Assembly: GCF_000981585.1 (NCBI RefSeq) | Contig: NZ_LN831776.1 | Span: 449,001-513,000 of the forward strand | From: Paenibacillus riograndensis SBR5 | GTDB taxonomy: Bacteria > Bacillota > Bacilli > Paenibacillales > Paenibacillaceae | Direction: 5' to 3' | Length of the DNA stretch: 64,000 nucleotides | Shown here: in pieces, positions 51,916-60,939 of the stretch | Numbering within the stretch: the first letter of the stretch is position 1 | Layout: each line of letters opens with the position of its first letter | Program-made: the position numbers and the translations under genes | The notes under the pieces: model-generated | Database searches by the model: none | Told to the model about the DNA's origin: nothing | Seen by the model: only the letters and a program-made list of their open reading frames with translations

Positions 51916-52520
51916 GAGAGGAACAAACCGGAATTCGGCTGAATGTGGAGCCGTACACACAGTGGGAACCGGGCGTATTTTCGCCCGGGTCTGCCTGCGG
52001 CCCGGCGACCATGGCCGCCTTAATGGAATATTGGCACACGCGGAGAGGCTGCAGCTTAATTCCTGGAGCAGGTCATTTCCAATCCAAGGCGGCGCATATC
52101 AATTATATATACAGTCATCACGGAGGGACTCCATGGGGGATGAGTGCACGCGGTTTTGCCAAAGGGTTGCAGGATTACCTGGGGGCTGCTCTTCCGCGTG
52201 AGAACGGCAAGCCGTTTTCGGTATCCCTTTTTAATAATATGCAGAGGTACCAAGCCGAGATTGACGCGAAGCGCCCGGTAGCGGTGAAGTTCGACAAATG
52301 GTTCAGCCTCCGCTGGAGGGGAAGCTATGCCTATGATTATCATTGGGTGCTGGGAAGCGGTTACGATATGACAGATGCGGCAGCGGGACCTGTGCTGATT
52401 GTCCAGGATAATGGCATGCGCCATAAGAATGGAGGATTTACCCCCGGCCGGGAACGCCGGATTCCTTATTTGCCCAACCGGAGCATTCTCACCATGGTAG
52501 CTTTGCATATAGACCCTTGA
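51912..52520 (+). CDS. C39-like cysteine peptidase-fold protein
   Basis: 202 residues. The papain-like catalytic order is visible: SACGPATMAALMEYW holds the Cys, YHWVLGSGYD the His, and VQDNG the Asn/Asp. The arrangement resembles peptidase_C39_2 domains. No signal peptide or transporter fusion is seen, so it should be cytoplasmic. The ATG at 51912 overlaps the kinase stop by 4 nt. Coupled expression suggests the two proteins serve one pathway, for example a signal-controlled peptidase (inference). Activity and substrate are unknown. Confidence 0.78.
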   Translation: MREEQTGIRLNVEPYTQWEPGVFSPGSACGPATMAALMEYWHTRRGCSLIPGAGHFQSKAAHINYIYSHHGGTPWGMSARGFAKGLQDYLGAALPRENGKPFSVSLFNNMQRYQAEIDAKRPVAVKFDKWFSLRWRGSYAYDYHWVLGSGYDMTDAAAGPVLIVQDNGMRHKNGGFTPGRERRIPYLPNRSILTMVALHIDP

Positions 52521-52521
52521 G

Positions 52522-52559
52522 TACAAACGTTTGCACCAACTTGTTGATCAGGGTATAAT
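52522..52559 (+). promoter_or_regulatory. pullulanase promoter with cre-like operator
   Basis: TTGCAC (52531-52536) and TATAAT (52554-52559), spacer 17. TACAAACGTTTGCA (52522-52535) fits the cre/LacI-family consensus TGNAANCGNTNNCA except at position 2, and its CAAACGTTTG core is a perfect palindrome. It overlaps the -35 box, so binding would repress. Confidence 0.7.
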
Positions 52560-52593
52560 ATCCAATTAATAAGGGGAAAAGGGGAATATTTGG

Positions 52594-54567
52594 ATGTCAG
52601 TACAAAGGGAAATGGAAGAACCTATCTACTTCGGAGATCCTGCGGCTACCAGCGGGGTTTCTGTATTCGACCAGGATTTTGACATGCTGTTCAGCTATGA
52701 CGGAGATGATCTTGGCCTCGCTTATACACCGGCCTGCTCAGCATTTTGCCTGTGGGCGCCTACCGCCCAGGAGGCGGAGGTAGTGCTGTATGACTCCTGG
52801 CAGCAGACTGCCGGCCGCCGCCTGCCTATGGTCCGCGAGGTGCGGGGGACCTGGAGGCTGACGGTTTCCGGTGATCTGGAAGGCAAGCTGTATACCTACC
52901 GCGTGCGTATCGGGGAGCAGTGGAATGAAGCGGCGGACCCTTATGCCCGGGCTGTCGGTGTAAATGGGGACAGAGCGGCGATTATTGATCTGCGCAAGAC
53001 GGACCCGGAGCGGTGGGCTGAGGATAAGCTGCCGCTAACTGCCCCGCCGCTGGCTCATCCTGTGGACGCGGTTATTTATGAGCTTCACCTGCGGGATTTG
53101 TCCATTCATCCGGCGAGCGGGATTGCCCACAAAGGGCAATATCTGGGTCTCGCCGAAAACGGAACACGGGGGCCGGGGGGAATACTGACCGGACTGGATC
53201 ATATCGCCGATCTTGGGGTGACGCATATTCAGCTGCTGCCTATCTACGACTACTCCACAGAGAGCGTGGACGAGACCAAGCTGGATCAGCCCCATTTTAA
53301 CTGGGGGTATGATCCGAAGAATTTCAACGCGCCGGAGGGCTCTTATGCAACAGACCCCTACCTGCCGGGCCTGCGCATTACCGAGCTCAAAACCATGATC
53401 CAGGCGCTGCATGACCGGGGTCTGCGCGTGATCATGGATGTGGTCTACAACCATGTCTATGACGGGTACCGTGTGAATTTTACCAAGCTGGTTCCCGGCT
53501 ATTATCTGCGCTATAAGCGGGATGGCAGTCTTTCCAACGGCTCGGGCTGCGGCAACGATACGGCTTCGGAGCGTATAATGATGTCCCGTTTTATTGTGGA
53601 TTCGGTGCTCTACTGGGCCAGGGAATATCACTTGGACGGCTTCCGTTTTGATCTGATGGGCCTGATTGATATTGATACAATGGCGGAAGTCCGCAGACGT
53701 CTGGACGAAATCGACCCTTCAATCATGACTATCGGCGAGGGTTGGATCATGGAGACCGAGCTTGCCATGGAACGGCTGGCTAATCAGAGCAATGCAGATG
53801 CGCTGCCGGGGATCGGACAATTCAACGATGGTTACCGGGATGCGGTGAAGGGCAACATTTTCCTGCCGGATGACCCCGGCTTTATCGGCGGCAGATCGGG
53901 ACTGGAGCAGGCGGTAAAGACAGGAATTACCGGGGGAGTAGTGTACGGACAGACAACCGGCCAATTTGCCGATGAACCCCGGCAATGCGTGAATTATATG
54001 GAGTGCCACGACAACCATACCCTGTGGGATAAAATCGTCTTGTCCTCCCCTGAAGCCAGCAACGAACAGCACCGGGCGATGCACCGTCTGGCCTCCGCGA
54101 TGGTCCTGACGAGCCAGGGAATTCCGTTCCTTCATGCCGGACAGGAATTTCTGCGCACCAAAGATGGGGTGGAGAACAGCTTCAGGTCACCGGTCGAGAT
54201 CAATTGGCTGGACTGGGAGCGCTGTGCCGCGTATGCGGACGATGTTGCTTACATGAAAAAGCTCATCGCACTGCGCCGGGCACATCCTGCCTTTCGACTG
54301 CGCAGTGCCGAAGAAATCCGCGCGAAGCTGTTTTTTGAGAAGGCGCCTGCGGGTGTCATAGCCTATACCCTTCGGGAGCACGCCGGCGGCGATGACGCGC
54401 AGCATCTGTACGTCGTCTATAATACCATTCTGAAGGGGGCAACGCTTGCGCTGCCGCCGCTTGGAGGCTGGGAGCCGCTGCTCGGCGAAGAGCTGGCGGA
54501 GTTCCATACAGACGGGCGGCTGACTGTTAAGGGGATAGGAATGGTTGTACTGGCTGTTCAGGCTTAG
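52594..54567 (+). CDS. pulA: type I pullulanase
   Basis: 657-residue GH13 debranching enzyme acting on alpha-1,6 bonds of pullulan, amylopectin or glycogen. A CBM48-like N-domain (about 40-120: FCLWAPTAQEAEVVLY) precedes the catalytic barrel. FNWGYDPKNFNAPEGSYATD carries the type I pullulanase signature. The catalytic Asp lies in DGFRFDLMG, the Glu in IGEGW, and the third Asp in ECHDNHTLWDK. There is no signal peptide, so it works in the cytoplasm on imported dextrins or glycogen. The ATG start at 52594 has AAGGGGAA upstream. A cre-like operator overlaps the promoter, consistent with carbon catabolite or sugar control. Confidence 0.96.
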   Translation: MSVQREMEEPIYFGDPAATSGVSVFDQDFDMLFSYDGDDLGLAYTPACSAFCLWAPTAQEAEVVLYDSWQQTAGRRLPMVREVRGTWRLTVSGDLEGKLYTYRVRIGEQWNEAADPYARAVGVNGDRAAIIDLRKTDPERWAEDKLPLTAPPLAHPVDAVIYELHLRDLSIHPASGIAHKGQYLGLAENGTRGPGGILTGLDHIADLGVTHIQLLPIYDYSTESVDETKLDQPHFNWGYDPKNFNAPEGSYATDPYLPGLRITELKTMIQALHDRGLRVIMDVVYNHVYDGYRVNFTKLVPGYYLRYKRDGSLSNGSGCGNDTASERIMMSRFIVDSVLYWAREYHLDGFRFDLMGLIDIDTMAEVRRRLDEIDPSIMTIGEGWIMETELAMERLANQSNADALPGIGQFNDGYRDAVKGNIFLPDDPGFIGGRSGLEQAVKTGITGGVVYGQTTGQFADEPRQCVNYMECHDNHTLWDKIVLSSPEASNEQHRAMHRLASAMVLTSQGIPFLHAGQEFLRTKDGVENSFRSPVEINWLDWERCAAYADDVAYMKKLIALRRAHPAFRLRSAEEIRAKLFFEKAPAGVIAYTLREHAGGDDAQHLYVVYNTILKGATLALPPLGGWEPLLGEELAEFHTDGRLTVKGIGMVVLAVQA

Positions 54568-54606
54568 CCGAACTAAGGCCGAAATCACGTCCAGCGAAGA
54601 ATATAA

Positions 54607-54653
54607 GGGCTGTCTTATGGGTAGAGTCATCTGCCCACGGGACAGTCTTTTTG
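54607..54653 (+). terminator. terminator of pulA
   Basis: GGCTGTC pairs with GACAGTC (one G-T), with an inner ATGGGTAGA/TCTGCCCAC stem and a following TTTTTG. The group II intron begins 12 nt later. Confidence 0.75.
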
Positions 54654-54664
54654 TTGTATCGGGC

Positions 54665-56590
54665 GTGCCCAGAAAGCACGTATCTTCTAGCCGGTGAAAG
54701 TCCGGTCACGGGAGGGGCCAAGCCCCCGTGTAGCTGGGATGCCTGCGTACGGCGAAATCTGTGCGTAGAAGCGCATCGACAAAAGTCCGGTCAGAGACAG
54801 GGCGAGCAACCTGCTAGGCCGTAACATGAAGTGAATCCTGCCGCGTCGTCACAAAGGCCCCGCAAGGGGGGAGAGAGGAAGTCGAGCCTCGCCTATACGG
54901 GTGAAGACCACGGAAGCTGCAGAGAACTTGGAACGGCAGTGAAGAATCCTCCGGCGTATGGGGATCGGCATGGAAGGAAAGAAGACGCAGTGAACTGGGG
55001 AGACCCTCCCCCACACGGGAGGAATTTTTTTTTTAGAAACCCGTAAAGAGACGCTCTATAAGTCCAAAAGATGAAATGAACCGTCTGTGGGAAGGGAGTC
55101 CGAGGGGCTCATAATACCGAAGAACCTAAGGACAACATAACCTTAGGGAGGGAAGGAGCCCTGCTTTGTTTATGCTTTTGGAGGAGGTACGAGTGAGTGA
55201 ATGCCAAAGGGCTAACGACACCAAAGGAAAAAGTTCAAGAACTCCAAGAAAAGCTAGGTCATGCGGCCAAGGAGAACAAGAAGCGTAAATTTCATGCGCT
55301 GTATGACAAGGTCTACCGCCCGGATGTGCTGTGTGAAGCCTGGAAACGGGTGAAAGCGAATAAGGGAGCAGCAGGAGTAGATGCCGTGACGCTCGCAGAC
55401 ATCGAGGAACGAGGAGAAACGAACTTCCTTAAGACCTGTGAGCGAGAATTGAAAGAAGGCAGCTACCATCCGCAGCCTGTGCGGCGGCACTATATCCCAA
55501 AGAAAGACGGGAAGCCAAGGCCGCTGGGCATACCCACCGTGCGCGACCGAGTCATACAGATGGCAACCAAACTCGTGATTGAGCCCATCTTCGAAGCAGA
55601 CTTCGAAGAAGTATCCTTCGGATTTCGCCCGAAGCGAAGTGCGAAAGGAGCGCTGGAACGAATCCGGAAAGCCTGCAACCGCAAAGGAAATTGGGTAGTC
55701 GACGTCGATATCCAAGGTTACTTCGACAACATTAATCAAGAGAAGCTCATGAAACTGGTACAGATGCGTATCAATGACAGGAGAATCTTGAAGTTAATAC
55801 GGAAATGGCTTCAGGCGGGAGTTATGGAAGAAGGAAACGTGAGGCGTTCCGATTTAGGGACACCACAAGGTGGCGTCATCTCACCGCTGTTGGCGAATAT
55901 CTACTTGAACTACTTTGACCGGCTATGGGAGAAACACGGAAGTGGATTGGGGGAACTGACCAGGTATGCAGACGATTTCGTCGTAGTCTGTAAAACGAAA
56001 AAGGACGCCGAACATGCCTATGAGCTCATAAGCAGAATCATGGAACGTCTGGAGTTAACTCTACATCCGACCAAAACCCGCATTGTAGGCCTGTGGACAG
56101 GAGACGAAGGATTCGACTTTTTAGGAATGCACCATCGAAAAACGAAAGCAGAAACTTCCCAAGGGAAGGTATATTACACCACACAGCAATGGCTAACGAA
56201 AAAGGCAGAGGAGCGCATCCGAGGCGTGGTCAAAGAAAGATTAGCCCCTCCGAGCATGCGCTCAAGAACGTTGGCGGAACAGGTGGAATGGCTCAATCCA
56301 AAGATTCAAGGATGGAGAAATTATTACTACACGAACTACAGCCAAAAGAGATTAGCGAAACTGGATTGGTATATTTTGCAAAGATTAACCCGGTGGTACG
56401 CGAAGAAGAGACAACGCGGGAGATGGATGAGGTCCAGGTCAGAAGTTAAATATTTGACCATCCAATATGGACTAAAAACGCTATTGTAATCTGCATGCCC
56501 ATGAATGACGAACATCGGAAAGCCGTATGAGGGAAAACCTCACGTACGGTTTGATGAGGAGGGGCTGGGTTGCACCAGCCCTTTACTCTA
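54665..56590 (+). mobile_element. group II intron with intact maturase/reverse transcriptase
   Basis: The 5-prime end GTGCCCAGAAAGCAC has the GTG start of group II introns. Domain V is at about 56520-56552: the AGC triad, stem AAGCCGTA/TACGGTTT, GAAA loop. Domain VI follows (GGGGCTGG...CCAGCCC with TTTACTCT, likely branch A). The 3-prime end near 56590 is approximate. The RT gene sits in domain IV. It lies 12 nt after the pulA terminator, matching the habit of terminator-targeting (class C-like) introns, though class was not proven. Both ribozyme core and RT appear intact, so it may be mobile. Confidence 0.85.
55197..56489 (+). CDS. group II intron reverse transcriptase/maturase
   Basis: 430-residue intron-encoded protein. 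The RT palm shows [51 protein letters not shown] and the active-site [10 protein letters not shown]. Domain X (maturase) follows with [22 protein letters not shown]. It ends after domain X with a basic tail and has no HNH endonuclease domain, as in the endonuclease-lacking bacterial lineages. The start is GTG 55197 with GAGGAGGT 8 nt upstream. YADD is intact, so the enzyme is probably active and splices and retrohomes its own intron. Confidence 0.95.
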   Translation: MNAKGLTTPKEKVQELQEKLGHAAKENKKRKFHALYDKVYRPDVLCEAWKRVKANKGAAGVDAVTLADIEERGETNFLKTCERELKEGSYHPQPVRRHYIPKKDGKPRPLGIPTVRDRVIQMATKLVIEPIFEADFEEVSFGFRPKRSAKGALERIRKACNRKGNWVVDVDIQGYFDNINQEKLMKLVQMRINDRRILKLIRKWLQAGVMEEGNVRRSDLGTPQGGVISPLLANIYLNYFDRLWEKHGSGLGELTRYADDFVVVCKTKKDAEHAYELISRIMERLELTLHPTKTRIVGLWTGDEGFDFLGMHHRKTKAETSQGKVYYTTQQWLTKKAEERIRGVVKERLAPPSMRSRTLAEQVEWLNPKIQGWRNYYYTNYSQKRLAKLDWYILQRLTRWYAKKRQRGRWMRSRSEVKYLTIQYGLKTLL

Positions 56591-56695
56591 GAAATTATAC
56601 ATGGTGAAAATGAGGGCCACTTTGAAACCCGAAATGACAAGTTGTAGGCGGTGCAGAAGGGTTAGCGATTGCTCACCGCCTTCTTCGCAAGCGTT

Positions 56696-56880
56696 AGTGG
56701 GAAAAAGGGAACTTATTTCTCCCCAAAATCAACAATTGTGAGATTGAAGTGGAAAAAGGAAACTTAATTGGCCCCTATCACCTTGTCAGGGAGGAAATGA
56801 GCTGAATTAGTGTACCTTTTTCCACTTAATCTTTGGAGAACAGGGTGCCGGGACAAATTAGTTAACCTTTTTCCACTTAA
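56696..56880. repeat. repeat family 2, four units (two per orientation)
   Basis: Units TGGGAAAAAGGGAACTTA (about 56698) and TGGAAAAAGGAAACTTAATT (about 56750) face AATTAGTGTACCTTTTTCCA (from 56805) and AATTAGTTAACCTTTTTCCA (from 56857). The set forms two nested inverted pairs. Confidence 0.6.
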
Positions 56881-56995
56881 AGTTGCGCCGATCTGCCGGA
56901 CCAATCAGGGAGGGCTGAAACGGTACGGTCTTTTTAAAGGGCGGCAAAGCCGTTTCTGCCTGCCAGAAAAAACAGGCTCATTTTTCCAAAATTAA

Positions 56996-57051
56996 TACTA
57001 CACCTGTCGTAGTAATTATGCTACAATGCAATTACTACGACAGGTGTAGTA
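56996..57051 (+). promoter_or_regulatory. 22-bp perfect inverted repeat over the PadR promoter
   Basis: Arm 56996-57017 and arm 57030-57051 are perfect reverse complements (22 nt; core CACCTGTCGTAGTAATT). The 12-nt loop contains TACAAT (57022-57027), a good -10 box. The arms cover -35 and start regions, so this is a likely autorepression operator. It is also the strongest candidate for a folded RNA end. Confidence 0.8.
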
Positions 57052-57078
57052 CGACAGATGAAGTAGGGAGGAAGGTCA

Positions 57079-57405
57079 TTGATCAGCAGCGATGTGATCC
57101 GCGGATACAACGATACATTTATTTTATACATGCTATTGGACGGAGAATCCTATGGTTACGAGATCGCCAAGAATATCAGGAAGCTGTCGGATGAGAAATA
57201 TATTATGAAGGAAACCACCCTTTATTCAGCGTTTACCCGGCTGGAGAAGAACGGGTATATATGCTCTTTTTATAAGAATGAGACACAGGGGAAGCGGCGT
57301 ACCTACTACCGGATCACTCCGGAGGGGCTAGCCTATTACCATGAGAAATGTGCGGAGTGGCTGATTACCCAGGAAGTTGTAAATAAATTCATTAAGGAGC
57401 TGTGA
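57079..57405 (+). CDS. PadR-family transcriptional regulator
   Basis: 108-residue winged-helix repressor: FILYMLLDGESYGYEIAKNI, then ETTLYSAFTRLEKNGYI, the wing GKRRTYYRITPEGLAYY and a C-terminal helix for dimerisation. It is the short PadR-s2 type. The start is TTG 57079 with GGAGG at 57067-57071. Behind a perfect 22-bp palindrome, it probably autoregulates the operon with the next two membrane proteins, an arrangement common in Bacilli for envelope-stress or antibiotic-responsive PadR units. Confidence 0.93.
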   Translation: MISSDVIRGYNDTFILYMLLDGESYGYEIAKNIRKLSDEKYIMKETTLYSAFTRLEKNGYICSFYKNETQGKRRTYYRITPEGLAYYHEKCAEWLITQEVVNKFIKEL

Positions 57406-57411
57406 TCAGGA

Positions 57412-58200
57412 ATGGACACTATCAACAGTTATTTGAACAATATGTTTGCCGCGCTCCCCAGGACCGTGCAGATGGAGGGGATTAAGCAGGACCTGCTGGC
57501 GAGCATGGAAGAGAAGTATCATGAGCTCAAGGAAGAAGGCAAAACCGAAAATGAAGCCATTGGCATCGTGATTTCCGAGTTCGGCAACATCGGTGAACTG
57601 ATGGAAGAGCTTGATATTGCGGTTGAAGATGAGGAAAACAATCTTCCTGTGCTTGCACCCGAGGATACCTGGGGCTACATGGTTGCCAAGAAGAAAGCGG
57701 GATTCATGATAGGGATTGGTGGGATGCTGTGCCTCATAGGGCCTGCGCTGCTGATTCTGCTCGTTGTCCTGGCTGAGAACGATTTTCTACAAGGAATCCT
57801 TTCGGAAGACGCTGCAGGAATCCTGGGTGTGGTTGCTTTGCTTATACTGGTGGCTCTTGCGGTTGGACTATTCATATTCAGCGGCATGATGCTGGAGAAA
57901 TATAAGTATTTGAACAAAGGCTTTAACCTGCCGCACCATTTGCGGTCCGAGATTCAGCAGCGGAGCAGTGCATATGCCTCTACGTATAATTTGTCCCTGG
58001 TGATGGGCGTATGCCTGTGTGTATTAAGTCCCGTTCCGGTTATTGCGGAGTCTCTCATCAATAACGATTCTTCCGGTTATGGCGCGGTCCTTTTACTCGC
58101 AATGATTGCCGTGGCTGTTTTTCTGTTCATATACTATGGAAACATCAAGGAGAGCTTCAGCTTTCTGCTTAAAGAGGGGGAATACACCCGGAAAAAGTAA
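57412..58200 (+). CDS. membrane protein with permease-prefix (DUF1700-like) domain
   Basis: 262 residues. An N-terminal cytoplasmic helical domain (about 1-75) reads INSYLNNMFAALPRTVQM, then LLASMEEKYHELKEEGKTENEAIGIVISEFGNIGELMEEL. This is the permease-prefix type found downstream of PadR genes. Four hydrophobic segments follow (about 95-120, 135-155, 195-215, 225-245). It lies 6 nt after the PadR stop, so it is in the same operon. Function unknown; a membrane-stress role is only a guess. Confidence 0.85.
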   Translation: MDTINSYLNNMFAALPRTVQMEGIKQDLLASMEEKYHELKEEGKTENEAIGIVISEFGNIGELMEELDIAVEDEENNLPVLAPEDTWGYMVAKKKAGFMIGIGGMLCLIGPALLILLVVLAENDFLQGILSEDAAGILGVVALLILVALAVGLFIFSGMMLEKYKYLNKGFNLPHHLRSEIQQRSSAYASTYNLSLVMGVCLCVLSPVPVIAESLINNDSSGYGAVLLLAMIAVAVFLFIYYGNIKESFSFLLKEGEYTRKK

Positions 58201-58215
58201 GAGGAGAACCGGGCC

Positions 58216-58422
58216 ATGATGGGCAGCGCTGAAGCCATTATCCGGCCGCTGCCCGTTGTCATTTTCCTGATCAGCAGGTTTGTTTTTGGGAGTTGGGATG
58301 TCAATTGGATCGTGTTCCCGGTAACCGTGATTCTGCTGAGTGTGATACAACTTTATACATCATGCAGCCAAGGAAAAATAGCGTATTATAATCGCTTTAC
58401 CCATCCCCGGAATTTTATTTAA
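58216..58422 (+). CDS. small two-helix membrane protein, third gene of the PadR operon
   Basis: 68 residues with two hydrophobic stretches (PLPVVIFLISRFVFGSW and WIVFPVTVILLSVIQLY) and a short charged C-terminus. The ATG at 58216 has GAGGAGAA 8 nt upstream and follows the membrane protein by 15 nt. It resembles the last two helices often fused to PadR-operon membrane proteins, so it may be a split-off part. Real coding is likely but not certain. Confidence 0.55.
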   Translation: MMGSAEAIIRPLPVVIFLISRFVFGSWDVNWIVFPVTVILLSVIQLYTSCSQGKIAYYNRFTHPRNFI

Positions 58423-58640
58423 AAAATGTGACATTACTCATTTAGGCTGTAGAGGATAGATGATAATATGAAGGCATTTCAGGCGGCAACCCGCCTTCTC
58501 ACAGCTTTTTGCTTTGCTGCTTTACAGTGACAAATGATCTATCGGTGACAGAGAGTACTGTCTTTTTGGAGCCGGATGGGGCAAGAATGCCGCCCTTAAA
58601 TATACGGCGGCCAATCAGAGAGACTCGGAGGATGACAGGT

Positions 58641-60122
58641 ATGGGTAAAGCAACAGGATTTCTCGAATATCAGCGGCAGACTCCTGCGGAGTGCGAGCCT
58701 TTGGAACGGATTAAGAACTGGAATGAATTTGCACAGCCGATGGATGAGGAGAAGCTGAGGGAGCAGGGAGCGCGCTGCATGGATTGCGGTACGCCGTTCT
58801 GCCATGTAGGACGTCTGCTCTCGGGGATGGCTTCCGGCTGTCCGCTGCATAATCTTATTCCGGAATGGAATGATATGGTTTACCGCGGCAACTGGGAGGT
58901 AGCCCTGAAACGGCTGCACAAGACGAATAACTTTCCGGAGTTTACCGGACGTGTCTGTCCTGCGCCTTGTGAAGGCGCATGTACCGTGGGAATGAACGGC
59001 AAGCCGGTCACCATCAAATCGATTGAAAAAGCCATAGTGGACAGAGGTTTTGAGGAAGGCTGGATCGTTCCCCAGCCGCCGCTCACCCGTACGGGCAAAA
59101 AGGTCGCCATCGTCGGCTCCGGCCCGGCAGGCCTTGCTTGCGCCGCGCAGTTGAACAAGGCCGGACACAGTGTAACCGTATATGAACGTGCGGACCGCAT
59201 CGGCGGCCTGTTGACATACGGAATCCCGAACATGAAGCTCGACAAAAAGACTGTACAGCGCCGCGTGGATCTGCTGGCGGCAGAAGGCATTACCTTTGTT
59301 ACCCGTACCGAAATCGGCAGAGATATTCCCGCATCGCAGCTGAAGGAGGAGCATGATGCAGTGGTGCTCTGCGGCGGCTCCACGCAGGCGCGTGATCTGG
59401 CGCTGGAAGGTCGCGGGCTGCGGGGCATTCATCAGGCGATGGAGTTCCTGACGCTGAATACGAAGAGCCTGCTCGACTCGGGTCTTGCTGACGGCGAATA
59501 CATCTCGGCGGCCGGCAAAGATGTGGTCGTCATTGGCGGCGGGGATACAGGCACGGACTGTGTGGCGACTTCCATCCGCCACGGCTGCCGCAGTGTGATC
59601 CAGCTGGAGATTATGCCGCAGTCTCCGCTTACCCGCCAGGCGGGCAACCCTTGGCCAGAATGGCCGAAAGTGCTGAAGGTTGACTACGGCCAGCAGGAAG
59701 CGGCTTCGCTGTATCACGAAGATCCGCGCCGGTATCTGGTGAACACGAAACGTTTTGTGGGAGACGATGGCGGACATGTGCAGGAGCTGCATACTGTGCG
59801 CATTGAATGGAGCCGGAATGAGCAGGGCCGGATGGTGCCGGTTGAGGTTCCGGGCAGTGAAGAAGTCATCAAAGCGCAGCTTGTACTGCTCGCTCTGGGA
59901 TTCACCGGACCGGAAGAGACAGTGCTAGGCCAGCTTGGAGTGGAGCGTGACGAGCGCTCCAACGCCAAGGCAGAGTTCGGAGCGCAGGCGACAAATGTGG
60001 AAGGCGTGTTTGCCGCAGGGGATATCCGGCGCGGCCAGAGCCTTGTGGTATGGGCGATTAACGAAGGGCGGCAGGCTGCACGGGAAGTGGACCGGTTCCT
60101 CACGGGTTCTTCGAATCTGCCT
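58641..60122 (+). CDS. gltD: glutamate synthase small-subunit (GltD)-type oxidoreductase
   Basis: 493-residue flavoprotein. The N-terminal Fe-S region has CMDCGTPFC and further Cys ([14 protein letters not shown]) for [4Fe-4S] clusters. An FAD site follows ([17 protein letters not shown]), and a NADPH site ([15 protein letters not shown]). It matches the GOGAT beta subunit and shuttles electrons from NADPH to the large subunit that makes glutamate. gltB is not adjacent in this window, so it is either encoded apart or this is a GltD-like electron-transfer paralog. The start is ATG 58641 with GGAGG 9 nt upstream; the frame reaches 60125 with its stop codon. The longer upstream frame (58509) lacks a site. 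Confidence 0.93.
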
Positions 60123-60153
60123 TAAGTCATGCTGGATAAGAACCTGTGATTCA

Positions 60154-60178
60154 GGACGCCCTGCGGGGCGTCCGCTTT
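60154..60178 (+). terminator. hairpin after gltD
   Basis: GGACGCCC (60154-60161) and GGGCGTCC (60166-60173) followed by GCTTT. Strong stem, weak T-run. Confidence 0.55.
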
Positions 60179-60243
60179 GCGTTTCCGGTCCTTTGCAGGT
60201 TAAGATAAATAGATACATAGTTCATATAAAAGGAGAATGGATC

Positions 60244-60786
60244 ATGAAACTGATGTTCATTTCGGATATCCACGGATCGCTGTATTGGCTGGAGCAGGCT
60301 TTGGCAAAGGCGGAGGAGGAGCAGCCGCATACGCTTGTTGTGCTGGGCGACTTCCTGTACCACGGGCCAAGGAATCCGCTGCCGGATGGTTATGATCCCC
60401 AGGGAGTCGCCGCCAGGCTGAATGCCTACGACAAATCGCTGGTGGCCGTGCGCGGCAACTGTGACGCCGAGGTCGATCAGATGCTGCTGCAGTTCCCGAT
60501 GATGGGCGACTATGTGCTGATCCTTCATGAAGGCCGGAAGATCTATGCCACCCACGGGCATGGCTTCAGCATCGATAATCTGCCCCCGCTTGCGCCGGGC
60601 GATGTTTTCATCCAAGGGCACACCCATCTCCCGGTGGCTGATGTCAAAGAAGGTATCACGGTGCTGAATCCCGGCTCGATCTCGCTGCCAAAAGAGAACA
60701 ATCCCAACTCTTACGCGATCCTGGAGAATGGAGAATTCATCATCAAGGATTTTGCCGGAAAGATAGTGAAGCAGATTCGGCTGTAA
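60244..60786 (+). CDS. yfcE: YfcE-type metallophosphodiesterase
   Basis: 180-residue calcineurin-like phosphodiesterase. Metal-binding motifs appear in order: MFISDIHGS (Asp and His), VVLGDFLYHGP, RGNCDAEVD, THGHGF and QGHTHLP. It matches YfcE of the MJ0936/YfcE group, which hydrolyse phosphodiesters with Mn2+; the physiological substrate is unsettled. The ATG start at 60244 has AAGGAGAATGG upstream. A longer same-frame reading from 59935 overlaps gltD and is rejected. A clear terminator follows. Confidence 0.92.
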   Translation: MKLMFISDIHGSLYWLEQALAKAEEEQPHTLVVLGDFLYHGPRNPLPDGYDPQGVAARLNAYDKSLVAVRGNCDAEVDQMLLQFPMMGDYVLILHEGRKIYATHGHGFSIDNLPPLAPGDVFIQGHTHLPVADVKEGITVLNPGSISLPKENNPNSYAILENGEFIIKDFAGKIVKQIRL

Positions 60787-60802
60787 AATATAGCCTGGCC
60801 CT

Positions 60803-60834
60803 AATCCCCCTTGATTTTCCCAGGGGGATTTTGC
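60803..60834 (+). terminator. terminator of yfcE
   Basis: AATCCCCC (60803-60810) and GGGGGATT (60823-60830), then TTGCTTG. Good rho-independent shape. Confidence 0.8.
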
Positions 60835-60939
60835 TTGTCCGGCAATTGAGCGCACCTCCATATTATTGTATGATGGGTAAGGAGCTTTCAGGGGACGGCT
60901 TTCCCGCTCCAAATATGAATAGCAGAGGTAATTATAAGA

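Larger units (their letters stand above)
56490..57078. other. region with intron end, hairpin, repeat family 2 and PadR operator
   Basis: Up to about 56590 it is intron domains V-VI. Then a hairpin (GGCGGTG 56647-56653, CACCGCC 56674-56680, followed by TTCTT), four units of repeat family 2 (56696-56880) and the PadR control region. No gene seen. Confidence 0.65.

Noticed and set aside
58596..59792. 398-residue minus-strand frame opposite gltD
   Set aside because: Antisense shadow; the plus strand carries clear Fe-S and FAD/NADPH motifs.
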